64,000 nt of DNA from Sphingomonas aurantiaca (GCF_003050705.1 NZ_QAOG01000001.1:1099105-1163104); one strand, 5' to 3'; positions 44,514-54,312 are shown, counted from the stretch's first letter. Notes: generated from the letters alone by a model not told the origin. A program made the numbers and translations.

Positions 44514-47500
44514 TCAATAGTCCTTCGTATATTTGACGCTGGCGCTTTGCCCGCCGCTCGATCCCGCCGCCGACAACAGGCTGAGCGCCCTGGTCAGCGC
44601 GATCTCGAGTTGCGTCGAGGTATAGCCCTTCGCGTCGGTCACGATCTCCACATAGATGTTCTTCGTGATGTACTTGCCCGCAGCCAGACTGGTGCCGCGG
44701 CCGCTCGCCTCGTCGGCGCCGAGGACGCGGAGGCGGTCGAACCCGGTCGCCGAGCGCAGCTTGCCGAGCGGGTTGAGACCCCCGCCGCCCGACCCGCGCA
44801 GCGAGTTCAGCGCAGACGCCAGCTGGATCGCCTCGGTCGCCGACAAATTGGCCGGGCTCGACCCGAACAACAGGCGGCTGAGCACCTCGTCCTGCGGCAG
44901 GGTCGGCGTCGAGGTGAACGCGATCTGCGGACGCTGGCCGGTGCCCGTGACGTTGATCGTCACGGTGATGTCGCTGGTCGTCGTGCTCGCCTGGATGTTG
45001 ATGTCCGGATCGGTCAGCGCACCGCCGCGGAAGCGAATCTGGCCCTTCGTCACCTCGAACCGCTTGCCCGAGAAGGAATAGGTACCGCGCACGATATCCA
45101 TTCCGCCGGTGACGATCGGCGCGGCGGACGTGCCGCCGATCCGCATGTCCATCTCCCATTCGGATTCGAGCCCCATGCCCGACACGAACAGCTGGTTGGG
45201 CGCACGCACGCGGAGGTCGAGCTTGAACTTGCCGACCGCGGGCACTTGCGACCGGTCGGTCGAGACCGGGGTGCGGATGTCGCTCTTGCGGCGGACACCG
45301 GTCAGTTCGGGCACTTCGGCCTGACCCTGGCGGATGATCTGGTAGCGCGCCTCGGGGATCTGGAGATCGCCCTGGATGAGGCCGCCGTCACGCCCGTTGG
45401 TCAGGTGGATCGTGCCCGTCGTGGTGGCGCTGATCGCGTCGCTCTTGGCGAGCTGCGCATTGTTCAGCGTCGCGCGCAGGTCGATCGGGAAGCCGCTGTC
45501 CGCCGCGAACCCGATCGAGCCCTGCGCCTGCACGGTGCCGTCGCCGGCCTTCGCGCTGAGCTGCGTCAGTTGCAGGTCGGTGTTCGAGAACCGGCCGGCG
45601 ATCCGCATCTGCGACAGGCGAGTCCCATAGGTCTCGTTGTCGTAGGTCAGGTTGTCGGCACGGACGACGCCGTTGAGCTGCGGTGCCTGGAGGCGCCCGG
45701 AGAAATCGGCAGCGACCGCGATCGGCCCCGACAATTGCTGGTTCGCAATCGCGGCGAAGCTGAACAGCACTGCGGACGGGCCGTTATAGCGGATCCCGCC
45801 CGACAGCGGCGCGGCCATCAGGCGCTCGCTCCACGAACCGGTGCCCGCGGGGAGCGGGCGCAGGTTCGCGACCATCCGGCCGATCACCGACGTGCCGCGA
45901 CGGACCAACGCACGGCCCGTGCCGCCCTCGCCGCCGAGCGTCCCAGCGAACACGATGTCGACGGGCTCCGAGACCGCGGCGAGGCCCGAGCGGGTGAAGT
46001 TGGTGACGGTCATGCGCGCGTCGGCGGTCGGCAGTGCGGCCGAATTGGCCTGCGTGAAGTCGAGGCTGCCGGTGGCCTTGCCGCCGATCCCCAGATTGGG
46101 AACGAGCGCGGACAGGGTCGACAGATCAAGGCGATCGAGCCGGACCTGTGCGGTCGTGCCGTGGCCATAGGTGCCCGCGAGACGTGCCGAGCCGCCGCCT
46201 GCGCCACCGAAGTCGATCCGGGTCGGCAACAGGCGGTATTCGCCCTTCACTGCCTGAATGCGCGCCGGATTGACGGTGCGGAAGTCGATGCCGTTGGCTT
46301 GGCCCTGCGCCGCGACGAGGTAATTGTTCGGGCTGAGCTTGGCATTGACCGCGAGACGGAAGGGGACGCCGTTCGAGCCTGTGAGCAACGCCTGCGCGGT
46401 GCCGTTGCCGCCGACATAGTTCACCTTGGCGCGTGCCGCCGACAGGACGATCGCGCCGTAGCGCATGTCCGCGACCTGTGCGTCGGCGACGATCTGCGGC
46501 GTCGGCGTCAGGACCGCGGTCGCGTTGATGATCGCGCGGCCGATCGTGAAATCGACCATCCCGGGGATCCGGGCGCCATTGGCGCGTGCGGCGACGTCGG
46601 CGCGCTGATAGCCGCCCTGGTTCGCGAGACGGACATTGCCCGACAGGCCCTGGCCCGCGAACTGGAGCGCGCCCGCGAACGGACCTGCGGCGGTCTGGAC
46701 GATGCGCCCGCTGCCGACGATCCCGGCGAACACCACGCGGCGCACGTCGACCGCGAGCTGCGTCCCCGGCGTGACGAGCACGTCGGCGGTGAACGGGCCG
46801 TAATTGGTGCCGCCGCTCGCGGTGACGGCATAGGCGCCGCCGCGGCCGACGATGCGGGCGTTGAGGTTGACGAGCCCGACGCCGACACCCGGACGCGGTG
46901 CGCGCAGCACGACGACAGGGGCGGTCGCGCTGCCGGTTACGCGCGCAGACAGCGGGCCGTACACGGTCGAATAGGCGTCGGCATTGACCAGCACCGCGCC
47001 GGTCGCCGGATCGAACCGGCCTTCGCCGCGCGTGACGCGGAATTGTGGCGCGTTCATCCGCAGGTTGCGGAAGGTGACGATGCCCTCGGGGCTGTAGCCG
47101 ATATCCGATCGGACGATCGCGTTGCCGCCGAGGAAGCTGCGCGCGCCTTCGTTGAAGATCTGCGAGGTCTGCGCGACGACGCGGCCGGTGATCCCGAAGC
47201 CGCCATTGGGCCCCGGCACCAGCTTGGCGTCGGTCGTCAGGTTGACGATGCCGATGCCGTCGACGCGGTAGTTGTTGACCCGCCCCTTGAGCGCGCCGGT
47301 GTAGCGGCCGGTCGCCATGTTCGCGACGACGACCGCGGTCGCGTCGATCTTGTCCGAGCGGATCTTGAGGTTGTCGGACAGGACGTTGACGCCCGAGATC
47401 GCGAAATCGCCGTCGATCGCGACGTTAGTGGCGAGACCGCCGACCGCGGCGTTCAGCCCGGTGACGCGGCGTGCGCGCGCCTTGACGGGGACGAGGATAC

Positions 47501-48746
47501 GGTCCGAGTTCACCCGGGCGAGACCCTCGGCATAGAGGTTCTCGACGCCCATGTCGCCGAACGCGATCGTCGCGGCGCGCACCTTGTAGTCGACCGTCGG
47601 CGTCGCGAACGCACCGTCGAGGACGACGCGCGCCGTGACGTCACGACCGCGCAGGTTGGGGAGGATCGCGCCGGGGGTGAGCAGCTTGGCGTTCACCGCG
47701 AAATTGCCGAACCGGCTGTTGGCGAGATCGATCAGGCCGCCTGCGTCGACCGCGAGCGCGTCCGACTTCAGCGTCATCCGCGTGTCGGCCTTGCGATCGT
47801 TGAGTGTCGTGTCGATCGCGACGTCGAGTTGTGGCGCGGTCAGGCGTTCGACCGGTCCCTCGAGATACAGGCCGGGACGCGTGGAGCCGCGCACTTCGAT
47901 ATGGCCGTTCTTCGCGGTCAGCGCGAGGTTCGCGAGCTGCCCGCCGCCGAGCGTCGCGACCGCGCGGCCCTGCCACGCGGCCCAGCTGCCGCGGCCATCG
48001 ACGGTCGCGGTCAGCGGCGCCTTGAACGATCCCATCGTCGCGACCACGCCGCCGACCGGTGCGGTCAGCTTCACGTTGACGTCGAACTTGTTCTGGTCGG
48101 GCACCGCGTCGAGCTTGAGCACGAGGCGATCGCCGCCGGCGATGCCGGGGCCGGTGAGCGCGGCCGCGTTGGTGGTGAGCTGCGCGCGGCGATCGGCGAT
48201 ATGCACCGCGCCATCGATCTTCACGATGTGCGTCTGGCCCGTCACGGGCTTTGCGATCAGGAAACGGTCGATCACCAGACGGTTCACGTCGATATCGAGA
48301 TCGGGGAGCAACGGCGCGTTCGGATCGGTCGGCGTCGCGTTGAGCACCGGGCGGCGCTGCAGCGTGACGAGCGGAGTCGTCAGCGAGCGTACGTCGACAT
48401 GGTTCTTGGCGAACGCGAACGGGCGCCAATCGACGGCGAGCTTCGGGCTGGTCAGGAACACGCCCTTGGGATCCGACACGCGGACGTCGCTGAGGGTCAT
48501 CGCGCCGTAGATCGAGCCGTCGATCCGGCCGACCTTGATGTTCAGCCCCGAGGCGGTCGTGTAACCGCCGATCTGGTCCGCGACGAGCCGCCGGCCGGGA
48601 TCGGTGTTGATCCCGAACAGGACGATCAGGACGAGCGCGACGAGGCCGAGGACCAGGATGGCCAGCCATTTCAGGATACGTTGCCACAACGGGCGACGCT
48701 CGACGATGACGGTCTGCTCGACCGCAGGGGTGCCGTTTTCGGCCAT
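44514..48746 (-). CDS. tamB: translocation and assembly module protein TamB
   Basis: 1410 residues. One N-terminal transmembrane anchor lies at about residues 27-45 (KWLAILVLGLVALVLIVLFG). A very long beta-helical AsmA-like body follows, with repeated short strands. The C-terminal DUF490 domain, from about residue 1060, contains FDLRVRAPNQLFVSG-like LRVRAPNQLFVSGMGLES and ends VKYTKDY. TamB spans the periplasm and with TamA helps assemble outer-membrane proteins or carry phospholipids. It starts on the last base of the tamA stop codon (TGATG). Confidence 0.95.
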   Translation of the reverse strand: MAENGTPAVEQTVIVERRPLWQRILKWLAILVLGLVALVLIVLFGINTDPGRRLVADQIGGYTTASGLNIKVGRIDGSIYGAMTLSDVRVSDPKGVFLTSPKLAVDWRPFAFAKNHVDVRSLTTPLVTLQRRPVLNATPTDPNAPLLPDLDIDVNRLVIDRFLIAKPVTGQTHIVKIDGAVHIADRRAQLTTNAAALTGPGIAGGDRLVLKLDAVPDQNKFDVNVKLTAPVGGVVATMGSFKAPLTATVDGRGSWAAWQGRAVATLGGGQLANLALTAKNGHIEVRGSTRPGLYLEGPVERLTAPQLDVAIDTTLNDRKADTRMTLKSDALAVDAGGLIDLANSRFGNFAVNAKLLTPGAILPNLRGRDVTARVVLDGAFATPTVDYKVRAATIAFGDMGVENLYAEGLARVNSDRILVPVKARARRVTGLNAAVGGLATNVAIDGDFAISGVNVLSDNLKIRSDKIDATAVVVANMATGRYTGALKGRVNNYRVDGIGIVNLTTDAKLVPGPNGGFGITGRVVAQTSQIFNEGARSFLGGNAIVRSDIGYSPEGIVTFRNLRMNAPQFRVTRGEGRFDPATGAVLVNADAYSTVYGPLSARVTGSATAPVVVLRAPRPGVGVGLVNLNARIVGRGGAYAVTASGGTNYGPFTADVLVTPGTQLAVDVRRVVFAGIVGSGRIVQTAAGPFAGALQFAGQGLSGNVRLANQGGYQRADVAARANGARIPGMVDFTIGRAIINATAVLTPTPQIVADAQVADMRYGAIVLSAARAKVNYVGGNGTAQALLTGSNGVPFRLAVNAKLSPNNYLVAAQGQANGIDFRTVNPARIQAVKGEYRLLPTRIDFGGAGGGSARLAGTYGHGTTAQVRLDRLDLSTLSALVPNLGIGGKATGSLDFTQANSAALPTADARMTVTNFTRSGLAAVSEPVDIVFAGTLGGEGGTGRALVRRGTSVIGRMVANLRPLPAGTGSWSERLMAAPLSGGIRYNGPSAVLFSFAAIANQQLSGPIAVAADFSGRLQAPQLNGVVRADNLTYDNETYGTRLSQMRIAGRFSNTDLQLTQLSAKAGDGTVQAQGSIGFAADSGFPIDLRATLNNAQLAKSDAISATTTGTIHLTNGRDGGLIQGDLQIPEARYQIIRQGQAEVPELTGVRRKSDIRTPVSTDRSQVPAVGKFKLDLRVRAPNQLFVSGMGLESEWEMDMRIGGTSAAPIVTGGMDIVRGTYSFSGKRFEVTKGQIRFRGGALTDPDINIQASTTTSDITVTINVTGTGQRPQIAFTSTPTLPQDEVLSRLLFGSSPANLSATEAIQLASALNSLRGSGGGGLNPLGKLRSATGFDRLRVLGADEASGRGTSLAAGKYITKNIYVEIVTDAKGYTSTQLEIALTRALSLLSAAGSSGGQSASVKYTKDY

Positions 48747-50977
48747 CAGAATGCCTGCCCGATCGAGATGTAGAGCGCGATCTTGCCGTCGCCCTTGCGT
48801 GGGTTCAGCGGCGTCGCGACATCGAAACGCATCGGGCCGAAGCTGGTGTAGAAGCGCCCGCCGATGCCCGCGCCGTAGCGCAGCGACGACAGGTTCGGGG
48901 TGCTGCTCTCATAGCTGTTGCCCGCATCGATGAACGGCACGATGCCGAAATCGCCGAACCGGTAGCGCGCTTCGAGTGCGAATTCGTTGAGCGACCGGCC
49001 GCCGACCGGGTTGCCGTTGGGATCGAACGGCCCGAGCCGCTGATAGCCATAGCCGCGCACCGACCCGCCGCCGCCGCCATAATAGCGACGCGACGGAGCG
49101 AGATCGTCACGGTCGACGCCCTGGATCGAGCCCGCCTTGGCGCGTCCGGCGATGACGATGCTGCTGGAGACGGGGTAGTAGAACGTCCCCTCGATCATCG
49201 TCCGGATGTACGGCTTCACCGACCCCTGCACCGATGTTTCGGGGCTGAGGTTCAGCGTCAGGCGATAGCCCTTGGTCGGATTGAGCAAGCTGTCCGAGCG
49301 ATCGAACTTCACCTGGCCCGGCAGCGCAACGATACCGTAGGTCCGGCGGACGTCCTTGCCCTGCGTGAAGTCGTAGACGCTCTCGTTCGTGCCCACGAGC
49401 TCGCCGCCGTAATAATAGGTCAGCGGCTTCTGCCAGATCGGCGTGGAGTCGTAGCTCCAGCGGACACCGACGCTGGTCGTGAACGCGTCATAGGCGTCGT
49501 AATTCGAATGGTTGGCGCCCGCGGTCAGGCTGAACGTCCGGTCGCGGCGGCCTGCATTGGCGCGGCGGAACGTGCCCGACAGGCCCTGTTCCTGCGTGCC
49601 GGCGATCACCGACCCGATCAGCGCGCCCTCGTACGGGAACAGGTTGCGGTGCTGCCACGTGCCCTCTGCGCGGAAGCCCTGGCCAGTCGAATAGCCGACA
49701 TTGCCGCCGAGCGAGCGGGGCTTGCCCGCGCTCTGGCGGACCAGCAGGTCGACCTGCTCGGTGCCGTCTGCGTTGACCGTGCCGGTGCGGACCGGCTCGA
49801 CCGACACGGTCGAGAATTGCGACGTCGCGACCAGCGCATCGCGCAGGTCGTCGGTCATCCGGTTGTCGTAGAGTTCGCCCGCCTTGAACCGCGGGAACAG
49901 GCCGAGATGCTCCAGGTTGAACACCGGATCGCCTTCGGTGCGAAGCTGGCCGAACGATGCGCGGGGCCCCGTATCGACCGGCAGCGTGTACGCCCCCGTC
50001 GGGGTCTGATCGTCGAGCAGGATGTCGCGCTCGCCCACCTTGACGAACGGATAGCCCTGTTGCGGCAACGTCAGGCTGACATTCGCCTCGGCGCCCTGGA
50101 TCCGCGCGGCCTCGATCGGGTCACCGACTTTCAGCGGCAATTGCTGGCGGACCAGATCGGGGGGCGTCGTTGCATTCGCCTGCACGGTGATCGACGACAG
50201 CGAATAGAGCCGCCCGGGCTGCGCGCTGACAGTCGCCTTGAGCCGCGCGGGCTTGGTCTTGTCGGCGTCGGGAATCGTCTCGATCGTCGAGATCGCGGTG
50301 GCGTCGTAATAGCCGAGCGACTTCAGCAGCCGGACCGCCAGCGCCTCGTCCTCACGCCCGCGCGCCGCAACCTGCGTGGCGTTCGCGGCCTTGCCCTTGC
50401 CCTCGGCGAGCGCGGATAGCGCCTTGTATTCAGCCTCAAGGCCGGAGCCGGCCTTGTCGAGTCCCTTGGTCGCGGTCTCGTACCGGATCTCGGGCGCGTC
50501 CTTGTCCTTGATGTCCGCCGCGGTCTGGAGCGGGGTCGTGTCGAAGCTCGACAGCGGGATCAGCGGTTGCGCGAGTTGCGGGTCGGCGGGGCCGGTCGGC
50601 GGCAGGACGTCGCCCGACACCGTCGTTGCAGACGTCGTCGCGGTCGCGGGGGTGGCGGCGACCGCGGGCGCTGCGGACATGGGTTCGAGCGGTGCGTTCA
50701 GGTCGCTGCTCAGCGGCGGCAATGCGCTGTCGAACTCGGCATCGGGGACGATCGGCGCGTCGGACCGCGGATCGGCCGATTGGGTCTGATCGCCGGGCTT
50801 GGGGGCATCGGGACCCTTGGCAGGGGCGGTGCCGGGCTTTGCCAACTGGGCGGAACAAATGCCCGCAAATCCCGTATTAGACGCTACCAACGCCAGAGCG
50901 AGCCAATGATGCCGGCTGTTCGAAGCTGTCACACGATTCCCTTTTACCGGCAGCGATCGTGTACGATTCACCCCCAT
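48746..50977 (-). CDS. tamA: Omp85-family outer membrane assembly factor TamA
   Basis: 743 residues from ATG 50977; the frame continues upstream, but that part looks non-coding. A signal peptide (HHWLALALVASNTGFAGICS) is followed by about 100 Pro/Ala/Thr-rich residues, then POTRA domains (for example LKATVSAQPGRLYSLSSITV and DNRMTDDLRDALVATSQF) and a C-terminal Omp85 barrel with the RGYGYQRLGPFD motif, ending in Phe (ISIGQAF). It is the outer-membrane partner of TamB. The long low-complexity linker before the POTRA region is unusual. Confidence 0.93.
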   Translation of the reverse strand: MGVNRTRSLPVKGNRVTASNSRHHWLALALVASNTGFAGICSAQLAKPGTAPAKGPDAPKPGDQTQSADPRSDAPIVPDAEFDSALPPLSSDLNAPLEPMSAAPAVAATPATATTSATTVSGDVLPPTGPADPQLAQPLIPLSSFDTTPLQTAADIKDKDAPEIRYETATKGLDKAGSGLEAEYKALSALAEGKGKAANATQVAARGREDEALAVRLLKSLGYYDATAISTIETIPDADKTKPARLKATVSAQPGRLYSLSSITVQANATTPPDLVRQQLPLKVGDPIEAARIQGAEANVSLTLPQQGYPFVKVGERDILLDDQTPTGAYTLPVDTGPRASFGQLRTEGDPVFNLEHLGLFPRFKAGELYDNRMTDDLRDALVATSQFSTVSVEPVRTGTVNADGTEQVDLLVRQSAGKPRSLGGNVGYSTGQGFRAEGTWQHRNLFPYEGALIGSVIAGTQEQGLSGTFRRANAGRRDRTFSLTAGANHSNYDAYDAFTTSVGVRWSYDSTPIWQKPLTYYYGGELVGTNESVYDFTQGKDVRRTYGIVALPGQVKFDRSDSLLNPTKGYRLTLNLSPETSVQGSVKPYIRTMIEGTFYYPVSSSIVIAGRAKAGSIQGVDRDDLAPSRRYYGGGGGSVRGYGYQRLGPFDPNGNPVGGRSLNEFALEARYRFGDFGIVPFIDAGNSYESSTPNLSSLRYGAGIGGRFYTSFGPMRFDVATPLNPRKGDGKIALYISIGQAF

Positions 50978-51026
50978 CTTCGCCCACGTAACGCACGGAG
51001 GGCGGCTTGGTTTCACGAAAATTGAC

Positions 51027-51446
51027 TCAGACGCAGCCGATGAGGCCACCGACCGGCATGACGACGGTATCGCGCCCCGGGCGGTCGATCCGTAGCGTCG
51101 CGGACGTGACCGTCGCGCCTGCCGATATGTCCGCGCGTACCGCGACGGCCATGTCGAGCGTCGCGGTGACGTCGCCGCCGCGATACTGGGTGACGCCACC
51201 GAAGCCGAAGCCGATCGCGGGCGACTGAGTCGCCATCGCATAGTCGGTGGTCTTGCCGTCGATCGCTAGGCGGATCTGCCCAGGGTCGGCGGTGGCCATC
51301 GCAACGAGCTGGCGGCCGGCGTCCATGCTCCAGAGATAGGCGGCGCACCCCTTTGCGGGGAGCTTCTGCTTGCCGATCGCGCCCAGCGGGCCGGGGCCTG
51401 GGTTGGCCGCAGCTTGCAAGGCGAGGAGAAGAGCGAGCGATATCAT
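51027..51446 (-). CDS. small exported protein of unknown function
   Basis: 139 residues from ATG 51446, overlapping the prepilin peptidase stop (ATGA). A short hydrophobic start (MISLALLLALQAAANPGPGP) suggests export. The body is beta-rich with two cysteines (KGCAAYLW and the terminal GCV) that could pair, and contains VAMATADPGQIRLAIDGKTT. I recognise no family. Its place after a prepilin peptidase gene suggests a link to type II secretion or pili, but this is weak. Confidence 0.72.
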   Translation of the reverse strand: MISLALLLALQAAANPGPGPLGAIGKQKLPAKGCAAYLWSMDAGRQLVAMATADPGQIRLAIDGKTTDYAMATQSPAIGFGFGGVTQYRGGDVTATLDMAVAVRADISAGATVTSATLRIDRPGRDTVVMPVGGLIGCV

Positions 51447-52198
51447 GGCGTCAGGCCTATCATGAAGAGCCATGCGGGATAAGCCGCCAATGCCAGCAAC
51501 GCGCCGAACGGAAGCGCGGTGTCCGCCGCCATGCTGCGCCCCTTGAGGTGCGCGGCGAGGACGACGCCAAGCCCGATCATGCTGGCGATCAGCAGAACCG
51601 CGGGCAACATTTGCCATCCGAGCCACAGCCCGATCGCCCCGAACAGCTTGGGGTCGCCGCCGCCCATCCCGTCGCGCCCGCGCAGATGCCGGTAGCCGAA
51701 CGCGACCAGCCACAACGTGCCGATCCCGGCGATTCCGCCGATCGCCCGTGCAAGTAGCTGCGGGCCGATCCCGACCGCTCCGCTCAGCATACCGGTCCCG
51801 GCGAGCAGCAACGTCAGCCGGTCGGGCAGCCAGAACGCGACGAGATCGAGGCTCGCCAAGGCCAGCAGCAACCAGCCGAACACCGCGCCTGCCACGCCGA
51901 CCGGTCCGGGCGCGACGATACCGGCGGCCACGCCGATCGCCACGCCGGCCAGCTCGATCCGCCAGTGCACCGGGCTGATCGTGGCGCCACAGCCGCGGCA
52001 CCGTCCGCGAAGGACGAGCGCGCTCAACAACGGCACCAGGTCGACAGCGCGGAGGGTCCGCCCGCAGTGATCGCAGGCCGAGCGGCCCGCCATCACCGAT
52101 CGCCCCTCCGGCCAGCGCGTCACCAGCGCGGCGACGAAACTGCCGAGGATCGCGCCGAGCACGCCCAGCAGCACCGCCCAGACCGCGGTCTCAGACAC
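51443..52198 (-). CDS. prepilin peptidase (A24 family leader peptidase)
   Basis: 251 residues and polytopic. The N-terminal domain has two CxxC pairs (CDHCGR and CRGCGA) that bind zinc and support N-methylation. The catalytic Asp of the GxGD type lies in MGGGDPKLFGAIGLWLGW, after the first Asp in LALASLDLVAFWLPD. It cleaves and methylates type IV prepilins or type II pseudopilins at the inner membrane. No pilin genes are in the window. It overlaps the following small gene by 4 bp and the preceding small gene by 8 bp. Confidence 0.93.
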   Translation of the reverse strand: MSETAVWAVLLGVLGAILGSFVAALVTRWPEGRSVMAGRSACDHCGRTLRAVDLVPLLSALVLRGRCRGCGATISPVHWRIELAGVAIGVAAGIVAPGPVGVAGAVFGWLLLALASLDLVAFWLPDRLTLLLAGTGMLSGAVGIGPQLLARAIGGIAGIGTLWLVAFGYRHLRGRDGMGGGDPKLFGAIGLWLGWQMLPAVLLIASMIGLGVVLAAHLKGRSMAADTALPFGALLALAAYPAWLFMIGLTP

Positions 52199-52442
52199 CC
52201 GTCTTGCGCACCAGATAGCGATACACGCCGAGGAGGTTGATCCCGAACAACACGATGTTCTGCGTGCCCAGCGCCCAGTCCCCGGTCAAGGCCGCACCGC
52301 TCAGCCAGGCGATCGACGAGCCGACGAACAGCACGAACCCCCAGCCGGTCACGCGTCGCCCGAAATCGAGCGACACCATGAACGCGGCGATCACCCCGGA
52401 CGCCGCGGCACACCATTTGAGCGTCGTGATGAGTGTTTCCAT
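52191..52442 (-). CDS. small membrane protein upstream of prepilin peptidase
   Basis: 83 residues from ATG 52442 (METLITTLKW). Two or three transmembrane segments are visible (WCAAASGVIAAFMVSLDFGR, GWGFVLFVGSSIAWLSGAAL and TQNIVLFGINLLGVYRYL). It looks like small YgjV- or amino-sugar-transporter-like membrane proteins, but no function is known. It overlaps the prepilin peptidase start by 8 bp and opens the operon. Confidence 0.78.
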   Translation of the reverse strand: METLITTLKWCAAASGVIAAFMVSLDFGRRVTGWGFVLFVGSSIAWLSGAALTGDWALGTQNIVLFGINLLGVYRYLVRKTGV

Positions 52443-52532
52443 GCGGACGGGTCTAGGCGCATCCCGCGCTGCTTTGTATTGCCGCGCATCAACCCCAGAT
52501 ACCGGGGGCATAAGAATACATGGAGAGCATAA

Positions 52533-53726
52533 GTGGCCGTCGATCGAGATCCCGTCGTCATCCTGTCCTACGCGCGTACGCCGATGGGATCGTTCCAGGG
52601 GGCGCTCGCCGGCGCGACCGCGACCCAGCTTGGCGCCGATGCGGTCCGCGGGGCGGTCGGCCGGTCGGGCGTGTCGGCCGCGGACATCGAGCGGATCTAC
52701 ATGGGCTGCGTGCTGCCCGCCGGGCTCGGCCAGGCGCCCGCGCGGCAGGCGGCGATCAACGCCGGGCTTGGCGACCATGTCGAGGCGACGACGGTCAACA
52801 AGATGTGCGGTTCGGGGATGCAGGCGGCGATCCTTGCGGCCGACGCGCTGGCGGCCGGGTCGGTCGACCTGCTCGTCGCGGGCGGCATGGAGAGCATGAC
52901 CAACGCACCGTATCTGTCGAAGAGCCACCGCGGCGGCGCGCGGATCGGGCATGACCGGATGTTCGACCATATGTATCTCGACGGGCTCGAGGATGCGTAC
53001 GAACCCGGCAAGCTGATGGGCAATTTCGCCGAGGATACCGCGCACGAATACCAGTTCACGCGCGCGCAGATGGACGACTACGCGATCGAATCGCTGCACC
53101 GTGCGCAGCGCGCGCAGACCTCGGGCGCGTTCGATCGCGAGATCGTGCCGGTCGAGATTAAGGGCCGCAAAGGCACGACCACGGTCGCGCTCGACGAGCA
53201 GCCGGCCAAGGGCGACGTCGCCAAGATCCCGACGCTCAAGCCGGCCTTTTCGAAGGACGGCACGATCACCGCCGCCAATGCCTCGTCGATCTCCGACGGC
53301 GCCGCCGCGCTCGTGATGACTCGGGCGAGCGTCGCCGAGCGGCTGGGCATTACGCCGATCGCGCGGGTCGTCGCGCATGCTGCGCACGCTCACGCACCGG
53401 CGCTGTTCACGACCGCGCCGGTGTTCGCGATGCGCAAGGCGATGGAGAGGGCGGGCTGGTCGGCAGCCGACGTCGATCTGTTCGAGGTCAATGAGGCGTT
53501 TGCAGTGGTTGCGATGATCGCGATGCGCGACCTCGGCCTGCCGCATGACAAGGTGAACATCCACGGCGGCGCCTGCGCGCTGGGGCATCCGATCGGCGCA
53601 AGCGGCGCGCGTATCCTGGCGACGTTGCTGTCCGCGTTGGAAACCACCGGCCAGAAGCGCGGACTGGCATCGCTGTGTATCGGCGGTGGCGAGGCGACCG
53701 CGATGGCGGTGGAGTTGATGCGCTAA
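52533..53726 (+). CDS. acetyl-CoA C-acyltransferase (thiolase)
   Basis: 397 residues from GTG 52533 with GGAGAG five bases upstream. The nucleophile Cys is in NKMCGSGMQAAIL, the catalytic His in GGACALGHPIGASGARI, and the second Cys in CIGGGEATAM. It condenses two acetyl-CoA, or cleaves 3-ketoacyl-CoA. The thiolase II family as a whole is clear; whether it is biosynthetic (PhbA/AtoB-like) or degradative is not. It is monocistronic. Confidence 0.93.
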   Translation: MAVDRDPVVILSYARTPMGSFQGALAGATATQLGADAVRGAVGRSGVSAADIERIYMGCVLPAGLGQAPARQAAINAGLGDHVEATTVNKMCGSGMQAAILAADALAAGSVDLLVAGGMESMTNAPYLSKSHRGGARIGHDRMFDHMYLDGLEDAYEPGKLMGNFAEDTAHEYQFTRAQMDDYAIESLHRAQRAQTSGAFDREIVPVEIKGRKGTTTVALDEQPAKGDVAKIPTLKPAFSKDGTITAANASSISDGAAALVMTRASVAERLGITPIARVVAHAAHAHAPALFTTAPVFAMRKAMERAGWSAADVDLFEVNEAFAVVAMIAMRDLGLPHDKVNIHGGACALGHPIGASGARILATLLSALETTGQKRGLASLCIGGGEATAMAVELMR

Positions 53727-54053
53727 GGCCAAGCGTTCGGGGGAGTGGCGCGCGTTCGCGCCGTTCCCCCATGGCGGCCGGCGACCGGCCCGCATTCCTT
53801 TTCAGTATCACGTGCAGCACCCGGCGACCCGTTTCGCCGAGACGATCGTGCGCGTCCGCGGAGTGGCGCTCGGCTGCGGGGAGGGTAAGTTTGCGTCGGG
53901 AGCGGGGCCTCGGTGGCGCTCGACCGGCGACTTTATAGTGTCATGTTACAGCAGTGTTACTGACCGATCGGCCCCGGTGACGCCTTAACCAAGCAACGTG
54001 CCTCCTGCCGCTTCACGCTAGTCATCATGGGTAAAGTGTCGGCCCGATCACCG

Positions 54054-54119
54054 TGTTCGCCATATAGGGGCGAACAGCGTTGATCGAGCCGACGTCGGCA
54101 TTCACCAGGGGCGAATGCC
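54054..54119. other. cluster of three palindromes
   Basis: TGTTCGCC/GGCGAACA (54054-54061 with 54069-54076), GCCGACGTCGGC (54088-54099) and CGGCATTC/GAATGCCG (54096-54103 with 54112-54119) follow each other closely. The last one encloses the stop codon of the tiny minus-strand ORF, so its transcript would fold strongly at its 3' end. Confidence 0.6.
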
Positions 54120-54152
54120 GCTGTAGATCAGCGAGATGATGAGATTCAGCAT
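54102..54152 (-). CDS. 16-residue hydrophobic micro-ORF
   Basis: The ATG at 54152 is preceded by AAGGGAG at a spacing of 8, one of the strongest ribosome binding sites in the window. The product, MLNLIISLIYSGIRPW, is a short hydrophobic peptide with one Arg and a terminal Trp. The stop codon lies within a hairpin. No gene follows on the minus strand, so it is not an obvious leader peptide. It could be a type I toxin-like or other small membrane peptide, or chance. Expression is unproven. Confidence 0.4.
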   Translation of the reverse strand: MLNLIISLIYSGIRPW

Positions 54153-54312
54153 GTTTTATGCTCCCTTATTGACACCCAATCGGGTGCGATTTCGGCTTAA
54201 TGGATAACAAAACGTTAAACAATGAGATTTGTATTTTGTTAACCACGTTTTGCGGCCAACGGTGTGTGTTGTGCTTAAGAGTATGTTTAGGCGTGTCCGA
54301 TATCGCGGAGGC

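Larger units (their letters stand above)
53727..54312. other. 586-bp intergenic region with palindromes and an AT-rich segment
   Basis: Directly after the thiolase lie short GC-rich hairpins (GGCGCG-CGTT-CGCGCC near 53746 and a GGCCGG/CCGGCC stem near 53775 before CATTCCTTTT) that may end its transcript. The 54050-54120 part holds three consecutive palindromes and a 16-codon minus-strand ORF. From 54160 to 54250 the DNA is AT-rich, with CACCC-AATC-GGGTG at 54173-54186, and probably contains the promoters for the small ORF and the EAL gene. Confidence 0.55.

Noticed and set aside
44547..48773. A 1408-residue open frame on the plus strand over tamB.
   Set aside because: It is antisense to a clear TamB gene, rich in Arg, Ala and Asp with no domain, as expected for a shadow in high-GC DNA. 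Similar shadows (for example 675-1784, 2886-4592, 8359-10197) were rejected for the same reason.
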